The translations under genes and the position numbers were made by a program. 64,000 nt of DNA from Rhodosporidiobolus odoratus. Lineage: Eukaryota > Basidiomycota > Microbotryomycetes > Sporidiobolales > Sporidiobolaceae. The notes under the pieces are model-generated. The model was given only the letters and a program-made list of their open reading frames with translations, was not told the DNA's origin and made no database searches. How positions within the stretch are numbered: position 1 is the stretch's first letter; each line of letters begins with the position of its first letter. Positions 33,901 through 45,745 of this stretch are shown piece after piece. The stretch spans positions 310,001-374,000 of the forward strand of contig JAOANU010000003.1 in NCBI GenBank assembly GCA_034387635.1. The letters are read 5' to 3'.

Positions 33901-34401
33901 ATGCGTTCCCAGGTCTATCCTGATGGCATGCAGCGCTACCTTCAAATCCTGCCCCCCTCGCAACGGTTCTGCCTTGTCCGCCTCCGTCTTGGCGAGAGCG
34001 CCCTTGGTGTGTCCCTGGGACGTCATGCTGGCATACCCCGACAGAGCCGCACCTGCCGGTTCTGCCTCACGACAGAGGTTGAGGACTACGTGCACATCCT
34101 TGGTCGCTGCACCGGGCAGGCAGAACTGGTCACGGCTCGCTCCGCCTTCTGCCAAGCCCTCCGACAGCTCCCACAAAAGCGCAGTGGACTCCCCCCAGGC
34201 TACCTTAGCCCATCCAGCCGTGATCTCTGGGCATTGCTGCTGAACAGTCAGAATGACGATGTCCTGCGCCTTCTTGGCCCCTTTGTCCTCCTGTGCACTC
34301 GGCAACTGCTGCTGGTGCCGTGGCGGAAGCCACGACGAGCACGGGCCCGTCTCCGCTACGAGCATGATGGCACCTATGCGGGCGCTGGCCAACGACTCTA
34401 G
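30984..34401 (+). pseudogene. LINE ORF2: APE endonuclease, reverse transcriptase, C-terminal CCHC-like finger
   Basis: The ATG at 30984 opens an apurinic-type endonuclease: SYNLHRLRLSKL, FCSETWLGPG, GALYLAPGYSS, GDTNARCG (31437) and LSDHAPIS (31717). The RT domain follows: STACGPDGVEW, LSFIVPIQKK, STYRGITL, FVDLRKAFDSVDR (32736), LQGDPMSGMLW (32914) and the catalytic LMADDIALTA (33032). After RT comes a cysteine cluster CRFCLTTEVEDYVHILGRC (34054-34110), a C-X2-C-X8-H-X4-C finger common at LINE C-termini. No RNase H was seen. An in-frame TAA at 32253-32255 separates endonuclease from RT. A TAA at 33399-33401 and a one-base frame change near 33460 separate RT from the finger. The element is therefore inactive. 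It belongs to an APE-type clade; which one needs phylogeny. Confidence 0.9.
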
Positions 34402-34698
34402 CGGGTTTTTCACCTCTCGGTTTTCCCGCTTCTTTTCTTTTTCTTCTTCTTTCTTCTTTCACTATTGTCGGGGTTTTTCTTTTTTTCCCCATCTGCTGCT
34501 TCACTGAGTGGCGCGAAGAGCCTCCCATGTCTGGCGGGGGTTTCTCCCTCCTGGGTTTTGCCCGTCGGTTTGCAGCAATGCAAGGGGGCTACTTCTGGTC
34601 TATAGCTGGCGGGTTAAGGCTGTACTTGTACTTGTGTAGATCAACTAGCTATGGGCCCATCGGCGAGATCCGTGGTCTGTTTGTCAATGTAAAGCCTT

Positions 34699-34730
34699 TC
34701 CTTCCTTCCTTCCTTCCTTCCTTCCTTCCT
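34699..34730. repeat. (TTCC)n microsatellite
   Basis: About eight tandem TTCC units in the region after LINE ORF2. A similar array occurs in an intron of the CCCH-Smr gene near 41533-41564. Confidence 0.9.
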
Positions 34731-35135
34731 ATTCCTTCTCATCTCTTGCCTCCTTCTGCCGCCCACCTGGGACAACCACGACATGACTTCCACCATCACC
34801 GCGCTGCTACGGACACCTTGTGGAGCGGTCAAGTCGGGGTTATGACCTTCCCAAGCACCACTTCTCCGCCTCTCTCCCGCCCTCGTGACTGCATTGCTCA
34901 GTCTCAATTTGCATTGTTGGTGATGTGGTGCTTCGCCTTTACGGCATCAGTTGTTGCCTGCTGTAGCCGTATTCTCTTGTCTGCAACCTCTGGTATCCCG
35001 CTTCTGCTCTGTGTTGCTACTGTATGCAAGGGCTACAATGCCCTCATGGCACAATACGTGAGCTGGCCGTAGCTGCTTGGGTAGCATGGGGCCAGCTGAT
35101 AGGGTGTGACTAGGCCATACTGGTCATAAGAGCAC

Positions 35136-35166
35136 CCCAGCTGGCACCCAGCTGGCACCCAGCTGG
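35136..35166. repeat. 11-bp tandem repeat (CCCAGCTGGCA), nearly three copies
   Basis: CCCAGCTGGCA is repeated at 35136, 35147 and, incomplete, 35158. Each unit contains a CAGCTG palindrome. Further GCCAGCTGG words occur nearby (35222-35232). Confidence 0.85.
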
Positions 35167-36270
35167 ATATTACCAAGGTTCAGACTGGACCAGTCTAGTC
35201 ATAAAGGTTCCGCCAGGCAATTGCCAGCTGGCTTCTCCAGACTTGCAACAGCTGTTGGGGGTCTGCCTGTGTAGTTTGGCTCACCGCTACATCTCCCTAT
35301 CTCTCTGTTGAATATTAAGCTCAAATCACTGTTGATTGCTTTTGTAGCGGGAAGCTAGAGCACGTATCGACCTAAACCCCCATCTCTCCGCTTGCTAGAT
35401 GCACCACGTTGAGCCGGAGGCAAGGCGGGCAACTGGCGACAGGGAGTCAGGGAAGCCGGAGCACGGGCGGCGGGCGGAGGCGGACAGACAGTGAACAGAG
35501 TCTAATTCCGAAAGATAGGAGAGGAAAGGGTAATAAAAGATAGGGGGTAGGAAGCGCTGAAGAAGAAGAAGAGAAGAATCCGAGGGGGGAGGCTACAACC
35601 CGAGGCATAGATTCTACTCCAACATAGATATCCGTATTCCGTGTTGTACTTGGCTGGGGTGGTGAGCACCTGCAAGGGCAACGCAACAACAGTATCGGGA
35701 GAAGGATATATCGAGCAGAAAAAGGAAGGACTCAACCTAAGTTTTCCGCGAGGAGCAAGAGTTTGTTGAAGTCAAATCCTTGCACCGCTCTACTAACTAT
35801 CGACTTCGCCTCGAGCTTGACGTTGGTAGCTCTTGCATCAACCTTCAATCTCCGGTATGCAAGGCCATGCCATTCTGTCAATGATCAATACCACCTCATG
35901 TGCAACGGCACAGCACACAGTAAGGTTTGTGAGCAAGTGCGCGCAGCACTGCAATCGACACTGGCTGGATCTGGGCACAAGGGGGAAAGATCTGTCAGGA
36001 GAGCAAGAAGACGGGGTTGATGGCGCGAAGGATAGAGCAGCGGTGGGCGCGGCTCGCACTGTGAGGTATAGCGTGAGCTCGAATGGTGAGAAGTGACTAC
36101 TGGCCGGTTGCTTCGTCAAGCAGACTCTGCCACATGTCCCCGACTCCAGAACATTCAGCCTTTCCTCCGGTCGGGCAAAATCCCCCCGCCGCACTCCGCC
36201 GTCCTTGACTTGCTCCGCCGCTCCTTCTCACCTATCAGGTGCGCTTTGCTGCAGTACCAACGGGGCAGGA

Positions 36271-36682
36271 TGTTGGTTGCGAGAGTAGTTCAGGGTGGGC
36301 GGAAGACTTGAGGAGGAGTTGATGTTTGGTTTGGGAAGGTCGAAGTAGGAGAGATGAATCTTTCTTCCCTCTTTCTTGCTTCGCTTCACCTCGGTTCTTG
36401 TTCTCCGTTACTTCTTTGGTTAGCCACTACCTTTCCCAAGTTGTTCCTATCCCTCCTTCGTCGGTGTTACCTTCGTGCCTGGGAGAATTGTGAGACAGTC
36501 CGTCGTACTACCTACACTTCCCTATATAACCTCGTCTTCCTTTCTTTCCTTTCTCTTCTTCACCGTTCACACTTTGTTCTCTCTCGCCTCTAGGTAAGTA
36601 GTCCTTTCTTAGTTAGCTGCTATACCATACACCGTTCACACTTCGTTCTCTCTCGCCTCTAGCGAGGCATCATATCGCTACA
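36271..36682 (+). mobile_element. Solo LTR of the same copia family
   Basis: This 412-bp solo LTR runs from TGTTGG to CTACA in the long form with the 69-bp segment. It is flanked by a perfect 5-bp duplication CAGGA (36266-36270 and 36683-36687). It is nearly identical to the LTR at 30065-30476. The perfect target duplication shows LTR-LTR recombination within one element rather than between elements. Confidence 0.95.
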
Positions 36683-36687
36683 CAGGA

Positions 36688-39501
36688 CCCCCATTCCGTG
36701 AAGCCGCACTCTTGACGCCATTGCCCAAAGAGTGTCCCGCTCGGAAGTCGTCCGCCCTGACGACAGTCACCGCCGTCTCGCTTGCTCTAGCATTCTGCTC
36801 AGAGCTGCTAGACGCACCCTTGCTGTCTCCCTGCGCCCTCCTGCTTCCTCCCGCCTTGCCAGAGCAGCTCTGCTTGCTACAACGCCTATCACCGCAGGCT
36901 TCCCCCGCTTCACGGCCACCCTACAATCAGGGGAGTGCTTGCGAACTCCTTCAAGCTGTACAAAAGTGACTCGAGGCCTCCCGCAGTTGGTGGAGGCGTT
37001 CGCCACTTGATTTTGTCGGTTTCAACTTTGGCGCTTCCCTGCCTTAGCAGCGGAGGAGAAGTGGTGATTGATATCCTGAAGCGACTGCAGCAGCAGCACA
37101 GACAGCAATAAGAAGCAGTGATGCAACAGAACAGGAGGAACAGTCAGAGGAAGGAGTGGAACCGAGTTTGATCAACTTGAGTGAGGTGCACTCGAGCAAG
37201 TGGAATCGGGGGAACGGGTCGTAATCGCCTTCTCTCTGTCTGCAACTCTCTGCTGTCTGGTATGGTTACTCTCTCAGGCAGCTGCTCCTAGCGTGTTGGT
37301 CTGTATGGGGAGAGAACGCAGGATATCTGAATCGTTTTCTTCTAGCAAGCAGGGGCCCGAGTATGAGGAGCCTTCGCGGCGAGAGACGAGGAGGGGCCAC
37401 AAAGGAGAACAGTATGTGTCCCTAGCTGGTGATTGTACAAAGCGCCGGTCGCGCTGACCAGCGCTAATCTGTACCATCTTCTCCTCCGTCTCCTCTAGCA
37501 GACTAGCTCGGATCCGCCTGTACATCCTCTACCTTTGACCAGCCGCTCCGGATGCAAGAAAACTTGAGCATGATCAAAGAAGAGGACGTGATGGCACAAG
37601 TCGCTGCCGAGAGGAGGAGGAGAGAGGGGACGGGCAGGAAGAGGAGGAACAGAGAACTGAGGTGCTGTAGGCCTTCTGGCTGTGGCTAGGTTGCTTTCCA
37701 GCTCGCACCTCACTCTTTGCACAAACCCATCGTGACTGGGTGCTAGGAGAGCCTAGGTTGCGCACTAGGGGCGTCTTTGAGCGCGTTTGACGTTCGAGCC
37801 AGTTATTCTCTTTCCTGGCTCACTCTCCATCTCTGAAGATACTGGGCTTCTTCTGTTCCACGCGAATGCCCTTAACGTGACCGTCAGACCGGAGGGAATT
37901 GGTACCGCTGACTCTGCCTACCTACCCTTCTCCTGTCAGCATGACCTCCTCTTTTCCCCCTGCCGCTCGACTTAATCGGGTTCGTCACCTTGGTTCCCCT
38001 ATTCTATAGACTGGCCCTGCGTTAACCACTGTACTGACTATGCCCGCACTCACATGGCTGTTGGAACTTTGAACGACCTGCGCAGGCTGGGCGCCATGAA
38101 TAAATGTCTTCGATTTTGCCCAGTGGTTGCCCACCGACCCCAACGACACGGGGCCCACTGAGGCAGCGTTCTCCCTTTACGTTGCATGCGCACAGCGCAG
38201 ACCGCTTGAAGGTGCTGAAAGGCTACCGTGCATAGAGGAAAAGGAGCCACGAGGAAGGCTGCGAAGGTCAGGGTGCCGATTGATGGCAAGAGGGAATCCA
38301 GGGGAGCCTCTGTGCACGTCTCCTGGCATTCGGACGGATAAGTTGACAACGAGGCCAGGACGCACAAGCGGGCCAGGAGTATGTGGTCTGCGGAGACAGT
38401 ACACAGAGGCTTGTTGTGCACCTTTTCACGGCTGCCCCCTTGTCTCCTCAAAACACTCAAGCTGGCACTCGAAGATTCTTGCTTGGTCAGATAGCCCTAG
38501 ACAGGGTAATGGGGCCGCTTAAACGCAGCATAGCGGCTTCACATGCCGTTAGACTTTCATGCTGTTCTTTTCTTGCGCGTTGACACCCGCCTGACACCCT
38601 CGGCTTACGACCCCCTGTCCATGCTGGTGAAGTGCAGCGCAGCTTCGGCTCTGCTGAGCACTCTGTAGCAAGGCCTTACAGGGCTTCCGCAGAGAGACAA
38701 ACGGTAGAGAGCGCTTTAGTACCATTAAAGGACGCCAGCTATTCCCTTTTTCGAGCGGTTTGCAGTAAAGCACGGCTTCCGAGAATCTCACTTGGGCTTG
38801 TTGCTGACCCAATCAATGGGCCGTGGAGAGGCGCAAGTCGTGAGGCTAGCGGAAGAGGGTGAAAGAAAAGAGCGAGCCCTCAAGGGTCTCTCGTGGACCG
38901 TCCTCGGCCGCTGCTGCGCCCAGCGCGAGCCTGAAGGATCTGGTAAAAGCGAGGATAGCTATCGGCCGTTCCAGCCTGCTTGAACAACAGGTCGGGTTGT
39001 CGGACCCCTGCAAGAAACGAGGTTGAAGAAAAGAGCTGGTACACCAGGAGGCAGCGACTGGGTAGCTTCTGAGGGAAGCATTATGGCTAGCCGTGCTTCT
39101 CAAACTCGCTACGCAGGTGGCTGGATCCCCTCGTGGGATGAGTTTGCATTCTGGCTTGGAGGAAGCCCCTTCTCCATCTCCGCCGCCGTCTCGCTGTTCT
39201 CACGCATTCTTAGTCAGCCCATACGCTGGTGCATTGGATATAGCGGCTCATCTACCACCGCTCACAGCTCAGAGTACCGCTGCCACAGTCGCTAGACGGA
39301 AACCCCACCCCCTCAATCCGCTGATCGACCGAGTGAGTTCCCTCGTCGTCCACCACAATCCGAACAGGATAGCGCAGGCTAATTGCGTTGTGACACAGAT
39401 ACGGCGCATAGCTGAGACCAGTACTAACTGGCTGCGCCTGTGCTTCCGACCTTTAGCACCTTCGTCATTTCCCCTCCTGTCTATCTCGCATCTCTGAAGC
39501 C
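36688..39501. other. Unassigned DNA, no supported gene
   Basis: This 2.8-kb stretch has only short open frames on both strands, with no consistent splice structure, domain or repeat that I recognise. It may be decayed transposon sequence or a long intergenic region upstream of the CCCH-Smr gene. Confidence 0.35.
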
Positions 39502-42500
39502 ATGGAGGGCGACACTGCACCATCCTACCCGCACACCAAAGCTCTACTAAATTATCTCTTCACGGCATATGGTCGGGGCAAAGCGGGCAGCAGCCCTCCT
39601 CAACCTCTGCCGCCGACCTCAAGCATGTCCCTCCTCGAAATCTCGGTGCGCAAGTTAGCTCTGGCGCAAAGTCGAGTTGCTTCGGCCGCTTCGTCATCGG
39701 GTACGGACGGCAGTACTACAACGGACGATGAGGATGGCGATGAGAAGGGACCGCCCGCCAACGAAATTAGCGACGAGGAAAAGTACGTCCTCTCGCTTGC
39801 TTCTTTCGCCTGCGCTGATGATTTGCCCGGACAGGACGAAGCGCATTATCACGAAGCTTGAAGACCCGGCTATCGATGAGGAGGACATGCCGGATGCCAT
39901 CAAGGAGACACTGCAAGATGTACTGGTCATGCCGGACTCGGTAAGTTCAGTTCAGGCATTGTGAACATTTTCCGCAGCTTGACACTTAGCACGCAGGAGC
40001 CTGTGAATTTCGACCCTCTTATTTTAGCACTCCTTCATCGTCATCGCGAAGACCTGCATCCCTCTGGCAACCCCGTTCCGCCCCTGCCCAACCACGGCTC
40101 AACGACTCCCGGCTCGAAGCCTTCCCTCTCGCGCTCCTCCTCCTTGCGGCGGAACGGTCCTACCGGCATGCTCACTCCGGGAGGCAGCCAAGGGTTGGGT
40201 GCGCGCTCTCCCTCCGGCTCCCCCTGGCAGTCGCCACGCCTTGGTGCCCCTTCGCTAAACGCGAGTTCGACCGCGTTTAAGTTCTCCGTCGGGGCGAGCG
40301 AGTTCAGGCCTGGCCATGGCGGCGGTAGTGGATTTGCCTCGCCTTCTGCGCCGGGCACGCCTACTCGCACTCGAAGCCCGATGCCGATCACGCCGCATCA
40401 GGCTCAACAGCAATGGGCAATGAACCATTCGCCACTTAGCACGCCCAAGCATTCCGTGCCGCCTTCCGCTACCTCCTCGCCGTCCTATTTCCCTCGTCAG
40501 GTCGAAACGTCCATCCCGCAGCCGCCCGCCTCCGCAGGCAAGGCGAAGATCCCTCGCCTTCCCTGGGCCGATCTTTCCGACGCTGCCGGTGGAGACGAAG
40601 ATGACGGTCCCTCTTTCGCCCGAATCGATGATAGCGCTCTCCCGGCGGAAACGGTTGCGGCGTTCGGCGGAGGGGCAGCCAGCCCTTTCTACTCGCCCGG
40701 TATTCCTATCGATCAGGCTTACCAGCAGCCTCAGCACCAGTACGCTAAGGAAGGCGAAGACGGACACTTCGCACACGAACAGCAGCAAGATCCGTCCTAT
40801 TTCGGATTCGCTCCGCAGCCAGGATTCCCTCCCCCTTCTCAGCAGCAGTTGCTCCCTCAACAGCAGCAGCACAACTCCGTTGAGTACGGTGTCTACCAGA
40901 GTGGACCGATGTACGCCGTCGACCCTGCCCTTCTCGCTCAACAACCTCAGCGTGGCGGCGGCGGACCCGGTCCAGCGTTCATCACTCTTCCCGGTCCCGC
41001 TCCGGGCGAGATGCCGTCCATCGATTTCGCCAACCAGCTCACTGGTTCAGCAGGACTGGGCAGTATCGGTGCCTACTCCCTCACGCCTTTCGATCACCTC
41101 CATTCCATCTTTGCCGGTAGCGACATCCCCGAGTCACTTCTCGAAGACGCCCTCACTCAGTCCGGATACGACGTCGACAAGGCAATCGAGTTCATCATCG
41201 ATACGCAGCTCGGTGCTCGTCCTCCTGGTCCTCCTCCGGGTGCTCTTGCTCCCGGACTCGAGGCCTTGCCACCTCAGCCATCTCGCGCAGCAGGAGCTAC
41301 CGGGTCTCGTCCGCTCATCATCTCTCGCGATTCGTTTGACAGCTTTGGAGGTGGGACAGGCGGTAGGGGTAGTAATAGTCCGAGGTGGGGCAGTCGACCG
41401 GGAACGCCGTCAGGAGGGGACCAGGCTTCGAGAGGTGTCGGAGGGAGGGTTTGCAGGTTCTACCTCGCCGGAAACTGCTTGAGGAGTGATTGCAAGTTCT
41501 CGCACGATGTTGGGAAAGCGGTTTGCAAGTGAGTCCTTCCTTCCTTCCTTCCTTCCTTCCTTCCCTGCGCTGGGTTTGCTGTACTTGGGGCAGCAGACTG
41601 ATCTGAAGCTTCCCCTTCGACAGGTTCTGGCTTCGCGGTCACTGCTTGAAGGGAGACGGCCGGTGCGATTTCTTGCATACGATTCCTCCGGTGCGTCTCG
41701 GGTCCTTCCTGTTCATTTTACGTTCAGTCCTCACGACATGCTTGACGGTATATGTAGATCATGCGCGCCGACTTTGAAGCCCGCACTCAGCAACGCCAAG
41801 CGATGATGCAGCCTGCCCCCGAAGCTGGCCCAGACGAAGGACCCGAGCTCGACTTCCCTACCCTGGGTGACGCTCCTCGTTCCCGTCGACCTCTCGGCGC
41901 GACGAGCCGAACCGTTCAGCTCGACCCCGCTCGAACTCGCTTCGCTGGCGCTGTGAAATTCGGCCAGAAGACTGCCGTCCCGCTCCCTCTGCGATCAGGC
42001 GCTGGTCCCTCCGCTGGTCTCGGCGGCGCAGCCCGCGATTCCTTGCCCACTCCTCGCAAATCCGCCCGACTCAACCTCCGACCTCCTGCCCTCCTCCCGA
42101 CTCTTCCAACCGGTCAATCTCTCGCAGCCCTCTACATCCGCTACCGACAAAACTTTCTCGAACTCGGTGCCAACCGAAACAAGTGTCTTGCCAAGGCGGC
42201 TGAGTGTTGGAAACGAGGGGATGGAGCCGGGGCGAGGAAATGGAGTCGAGAGGCTCAGGATTGGAGTAAGCAGGTTGCGATTGAGGGGAGGGATTCGGCG
42301 CTTAGGATTGTGGAGGAACGGAAGAGGATTCTCAAAGAGGCGATTGATGTTAATGAGGGAAGGAGTGGAACGACGGATGATGCGCCGGATCGGAAAGCCA
42401 GGGGACACGAACGCGGCGGAGGCATCTGTCTCGGCGTCGTTAGTCAGGCGGTTCTGCCCGGTGAACGGTCTTTGACCGAGGACGAACGAACCGAAGTCGC

Positions 42501-42759
42501 CCTCGACCTTCACGCCCTTCACACGGACGAAGCCATAGGATTTATGGGCGACTTTTTACTCAAACTCGAGGCACAACAGTTTAGGGGGATTGCGTATGTC
42601 GTGATTGGACAGCAGAAGCACAGTGGGAGTTTGGCGCCGGATCGGGCCGAGGCGGCGGGGAGGTTGAGGTTGGAGCAGGCTACGACCGAGTTTTTGAGTG
42701 ATCAGGGGTGGGCGTGGAATAACTTTGGGGGGATCTTGGCGGTGGATGTGCAGCGTTAG
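39502..42759 (+). CDS. CCCH zinc finger and Smr domain protein (DUF1771-Smr)
   Basis: The ATG at 39502 (MEGDTAPSYPHTKALLNYLF) starts a multi-exon gene. Introns include about 39782-39833 and 39942-39996, and one at about 41531-41624 that holds a TTCC microsatellite. A long Ser/Pro/Gln-rich region spans 40080-41010. A CUE-like helix set (FDHLHSIFAGSDIPESLLED, then SGYDVDKAIEFI) lies at 41090-41200. CCCH fingers follow: CRFYLAGNCLRSDCKFSH at 41452-41505, and after the intron CKFWLRGHCLKGDGRC plus DFLH at 41528-41680. The C-terminal part has the DUF1771 helix pair (YRQNFLELGANRNKCLAKAA at 42140, KWSREAQDWSKQV) and the Smr domain, with LDLHALHTDEAI at 42506 and VIGQQKHSG at 42600, ending at 42757-42759. 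Smr domains often act as RNA endonucleases; CUE plus CCCH suggests an RNA or ribosome quality-control role, by analogy only. Confidence 0.85.
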
Positions 42760-43174
42760 GTGACGGACACCAGGGTCAGCGGAGGAAAGAAGGAGGGGAA
42801 GGAGAAACGGACAACGGACAACGGACACGCAGGAGAAACGCAACTCGAAACAGAGAGGAAGATCAGTATAGAAACCAAACAAAGTAGTTCCCCAAGTCAG
42901 TCAGCAGCCAAATCGAATTGTACACTTCAGTCGCCTTTGTCCAGGTTGTCACGAGTTTCATCAGGAGAAAGTCTCTGAAGCGTGCGAACGGCTTGCTAGC
43001 TGACGTCGACAAAAACGGATGATGCTATGATTTACACAGACATCGAGCATCAACGCCTACGAAGTACCTACCGGACGCACCGTGACACGAAGAGAGGAGG
43101 GAGAAGAGACAGTCGAACGGAAGAAACAAGCGCACCCACCAACAACCCTCCATCCCTCCTTCTTCCAGTCACGC
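42760..43174. other. Intergenic region between convergent genes
   Basis: A 415-bp gap between the CCCH-Smr stop and the PUB-protein stop. Nothing is recognisable apart from A/G-rich sequence at 42780-42860. Confidence 0.5.
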
Positions 43175-44614
43175 CTACTCGTCCAAATCCTGCCTACTAA
43201 CCATACTTACCCCCTGTGGTACATCGGCCTCCCCGCCTGGCGGTAAACCCGTCCCAAGGACTCTCCCATGCAACTCTCCATAGCTAGGCGGGAGGTCTTC
43301 TGCCTCCTCTCCCTCCTGGTATTCTTCTTCCTCATCGTCTTCTTCCATCTCGTCGACGTCATCCTCGTCGCCCTCGCCGAGCGAGGCAGTCAAGACATTC
43401 CCCCCTTCGCCCATCCCGCCGCCAGAACGAGGTGGATAGGGTTGTCCCCTTCTCCCGCTACCGCGACCATGAGCGCCCTGGTGGTGATGTTGACGAGCTT
43501 GTTGCCTGGCCCATCTTCCGGGCGACGTTGAGCGGACTGTATAGGATGGTGTACCGGCGGAGGAAGAGGAGGGAGGAGGGCGGGCGGAACGGGCGAACTT
43601 TTCTGTGCATCGGTAATCGAGTCGGATAAACAGATATGGGGGAACCAGGAAAGGAGAGTTGCAGGACTGAGACGGTGCACACAAGACTGCCGGGGAAGAA
43701 TGGGAGACGCACCACGTTCATCCTTCTCGGCCCGACGGAGACGGTCTTCTTCGGCGGCTAGGAGAGCCTTTTCTTTCCTCCCTGCAGGGTAGGATGAGGA
43801 TTGCAGAAAGCCCGAGGTGAGGGTGAATGTCAGCATCGTATCATCGTTGTGTGACTTGGTATTTGTGCAGCTTTGACGGCGCAGTCCAGGCGGACGCGGA
43901 AATGAAGAAAAGAATAGAAAACCGCACCCGCTTCAGCTGTCTTCTCACTCTCCCTGTACCTCTTTTCCCTCTCTTCTGCCTCCTTTGCCGCCTTTAATTT
44001 CTCCCTAACGACCCACTCGGCCGTTCTCAACCTATGCAACATTGCCGCCGTAGGTCCCGGAGAAAACACCAAATACTCCTCAAACTCGATCTTTTGACTC
44101 CTAAACCCGGCTGCTATTAAGTAATCGACTCCGACACCATTGGCGGGGGAGACGAGGTTGGTCTTGATGAGGGAGTTGGAGAGGCGCAACTGCCGATACT
44201 TGTTGGCCGCTCCAGGATTTGGAGGGGAAAGGATATTGCTCAATAAGGTGAGGAGGGTGCTGAGAGTGTGGACGACTTGTGTCTTGGAGCAGTTGGGTAG
44301 GAGCTGCAGGGTATTGCGAAGTGATGATTAGCTTGCGATTGAGTTCAACCGAGTTACTGTCAGGTGGGGCGAGTGGAGAGACGAACCTTTCCATCGAGAA
44401 GCTTATGGAAGGGTAGCTGGTCTGCACGACTAGGACTGAAGTTCTCGCTCGTCAGAATTGAGCTGTGCGACTCTGCGGCGGTTGAGGTTGCTGGAGAGGT
44501 CGATGATGATGAAGTTGAGGTACCGGCGGCGCGAGCGACTGCGGCTGCACGGGCGCGTTCAGCTGGGGTTTGCTGAGTCGTATCGGCTACCGGAGTGTCT
44601 GAGAGAGCGGGCAT
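43175..44614 (-). CDS. PUB-domain protein (probable p97/Cdc48 partner)
   Basis: PUB domains bind the C-terminal tail of p97/Cdc48. The ATG at 44614 starts MPALSDTPVADTTQQTPAER, an Ala/Arg-rich region and SENFSPSRADQLPFHKLLDG. After an intron near 44380-44310, the PUB domain reads LLPNCSKTQVVHTLSTLLTL, LSNILSPPNPGAANKYRQLR, LSNSLIKTNLVSPANGVGVD and YLIAAGFRSQKIEFEEYLVF (44300-44070). A charged coiled coil follows (VVREKLKAAKEAEEREKRY), then introns, a short KALLAAEEDRLRRAEKDERG exon, and a Gly-rich, acidic tail ending VSMVSRQDLDE at 43175. UBX or thioredoxin domains seen in some relatives were not found. The 5' end of this gene (from 44431 up) lies in the 1-kb direct repeat, and a truncated copy is at 59044-59227. 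Confidence 0.78.
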
Positions 44615-45427
44615 AGCGACTAGTCGAGGCGAGTTGAGAACGCGTGAAAAGCAGGACAGAAAAGAGCGGAACAGGGAGCGGCAATCAAGTCATTCTCTCT
44701 TTTCAAAGACTAGGAGAGCCTCGTGTGGCGTTGAGATCCCTACTGAACGCCTTGGGCTGTCATTTCACTCCTTGGTTGCTTCCTCTCCGCCCGAGCAGTG
44801 CACCTTGTACGCATTCTCCGACAACAATCCGTCAAACTCTCCCGGGTTGGACAGCTTAATCTTGGCAAGCCAGCCTGCGTACAAGTCAAGGTACATCAGT
44901 CTCTACTGGTCACGAAGAGAACGAGCTTTCTCCGCCTCTGACGAGGTAGGGCAGGGGAAAAGCATCATGTGGGGGGAGACTGGAGTGGCGGCGCACCGTC
45001 GCTCTCGGCAGCCTTGTTGAGCAGGTCGGGCTGGTCCTCGAGCTCGCCGTTGATCTCTGCGATCTGACCTCCCACCGGGGCAAAGATGTCGGACGCCGCC
45101 TTGACAGACTCGACGGCACCAATCTCCTCTGTACATGCCGAGCGGGACCAGAAGCGTCTCATTAGCGACGGATTGAGGGAAGGAGCGAAGGAAAGCGTAC
45201 CACCGGCGGCGACCTGAGTTCCCTGAGCGGGCAACTCGACGTAAACGACGTCTCCCAAAGCCTTCTGAGCGTATTCAGTTATGCCGATGATTCCGAGACC
45301 CGTCTTGTCATCGTAGGCTACCCACTCATGTTCAGGAGTGTATCGTTTGGCTGTATATGAGCAACAGAGTGAGTAGGACCATGGACCGGGAGATGCCGTG
45401 GAGGAGCGGGAGTGGGGAAGGAACTCA
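44431..45427 (+). repeat. 1.0-kb direct repeat, left copy (PUB 5' end to GCV3 intron 1)
   Basis: This segment is repeated in the same orientation at 59044-60041, offset by 14613 bp, with only scattered substitutions and small indels. It contains the first exon of the PUB gene, the spacer and GCV3 exons 2-4. Both edges are sharp. Confidence 0.92.
44765..45350 (-). pseudogene. GCV3 (glycine cleavage H protein), copy lacking exon 1
   Basis: Exons 2-4 are preserved: KRYTPEHEWVAYDDKTGLG (45345-45290), the lipoyl-lysine region EEIGAVESVKAASDIFAPVG near 45130-45070 with the conserved ESVKA lysine, and GWLAKIKLSNPGEFDGLLSE ending at 44765. The homology to the intact copy stops in intron 1, just inside its donor. 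Upstream is unrelated arm sequence (GGAATTGTATCGTT before gtgagt). An upstream ATG in that sequence meets a stop after about 12 codons. The mitochondrial presequence exon is therefore missing, and this copy is unlikely to make a working mitochondrial protein. Confidence 0.8.
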
Positions 45428-45745
45428 CAACGATACAATTCCAGCTAGTTTGCTCCCCCCTCGGGGGTCGACGTCGGCGCCATAGAGCGCTGGCAGTGGT
45501 CCAGTGTGCCCGTGAGGGTTTGGTAGTTTTGCCGCAGCTGGAATACATCTCTCTCTCTCTCCCCTTTCCCTCTCAACCCTCAGACTCATCTCTGCGACCC
45601 TCAAGTATCCCTCAAGCTCGTTGACAGCAGTCTAGTCAAGGAATCCACAAAGTCAGAGCCGTGCCGGTCTCGGTACTCCAGACACGTACAGTACCTCCCC
45701 TTACAACCCCCGCACCTTGGTTTGTCAGCTCCATCCTATAAAACT

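Larger units (their letters stand above)
23876..34401 (+). mobile_element. Non-LTR (LINE) retrotransposon, interrupted by a copia element
   Basis: The coordinates span the coding part: ORF1 (23876-30950, split by an insertion) and ORF2 (30984-34401). Both are on the plus strand, with a 33-bp gap between ORF1 stop and ORF2 start, the normal LINE layout. The outer 5' and 3' ends and any target-site duplication were not found. The 3' UTR probably runs some way past 34401. Removing the inserted element and one copy of its 5-bp duplication makes ORF1 continuous. ORF2 has a stop and a frameshift, so this copy is dead. Confidence 0.85.
34402..36265. other. LINE 3' flank and unassigned repeat-like DNA
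   Basis: A T/C-rich stretch follows the ORF2 stop (34410-34500). A tetranucleotide repeat is at 34699-34730 and an 11-bp tandem repeat at 35136-35166. Some of this is probably the LINE 3' UTR, but no poly-A end or target duplication was found. No gene could be supported. Short frames at 35447-36310 on both strands look random. Confidence 0.4.

Noticed and set aside
34699..35166. CRISPR-like array from the tandem repeats
   Set aside because: The units are a tetranucleotide microsatellite and an 11-bp tandem without spacers, in a eukaryotic genome.
22173..39501. Centromere or subtelomere
   Set aside because: Only three transposon copies are visible, no telomeric repeat was seen, and genes on both sides are ordinary; repeats alone are not enough.
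44595..45020. Plus-strand 141-codon frame, repeated at 59208-59633
   Set aside because: It is antisense to GCV3 and the PUB/GCV3 spacer; it is conserved only because the segment is duplicated.
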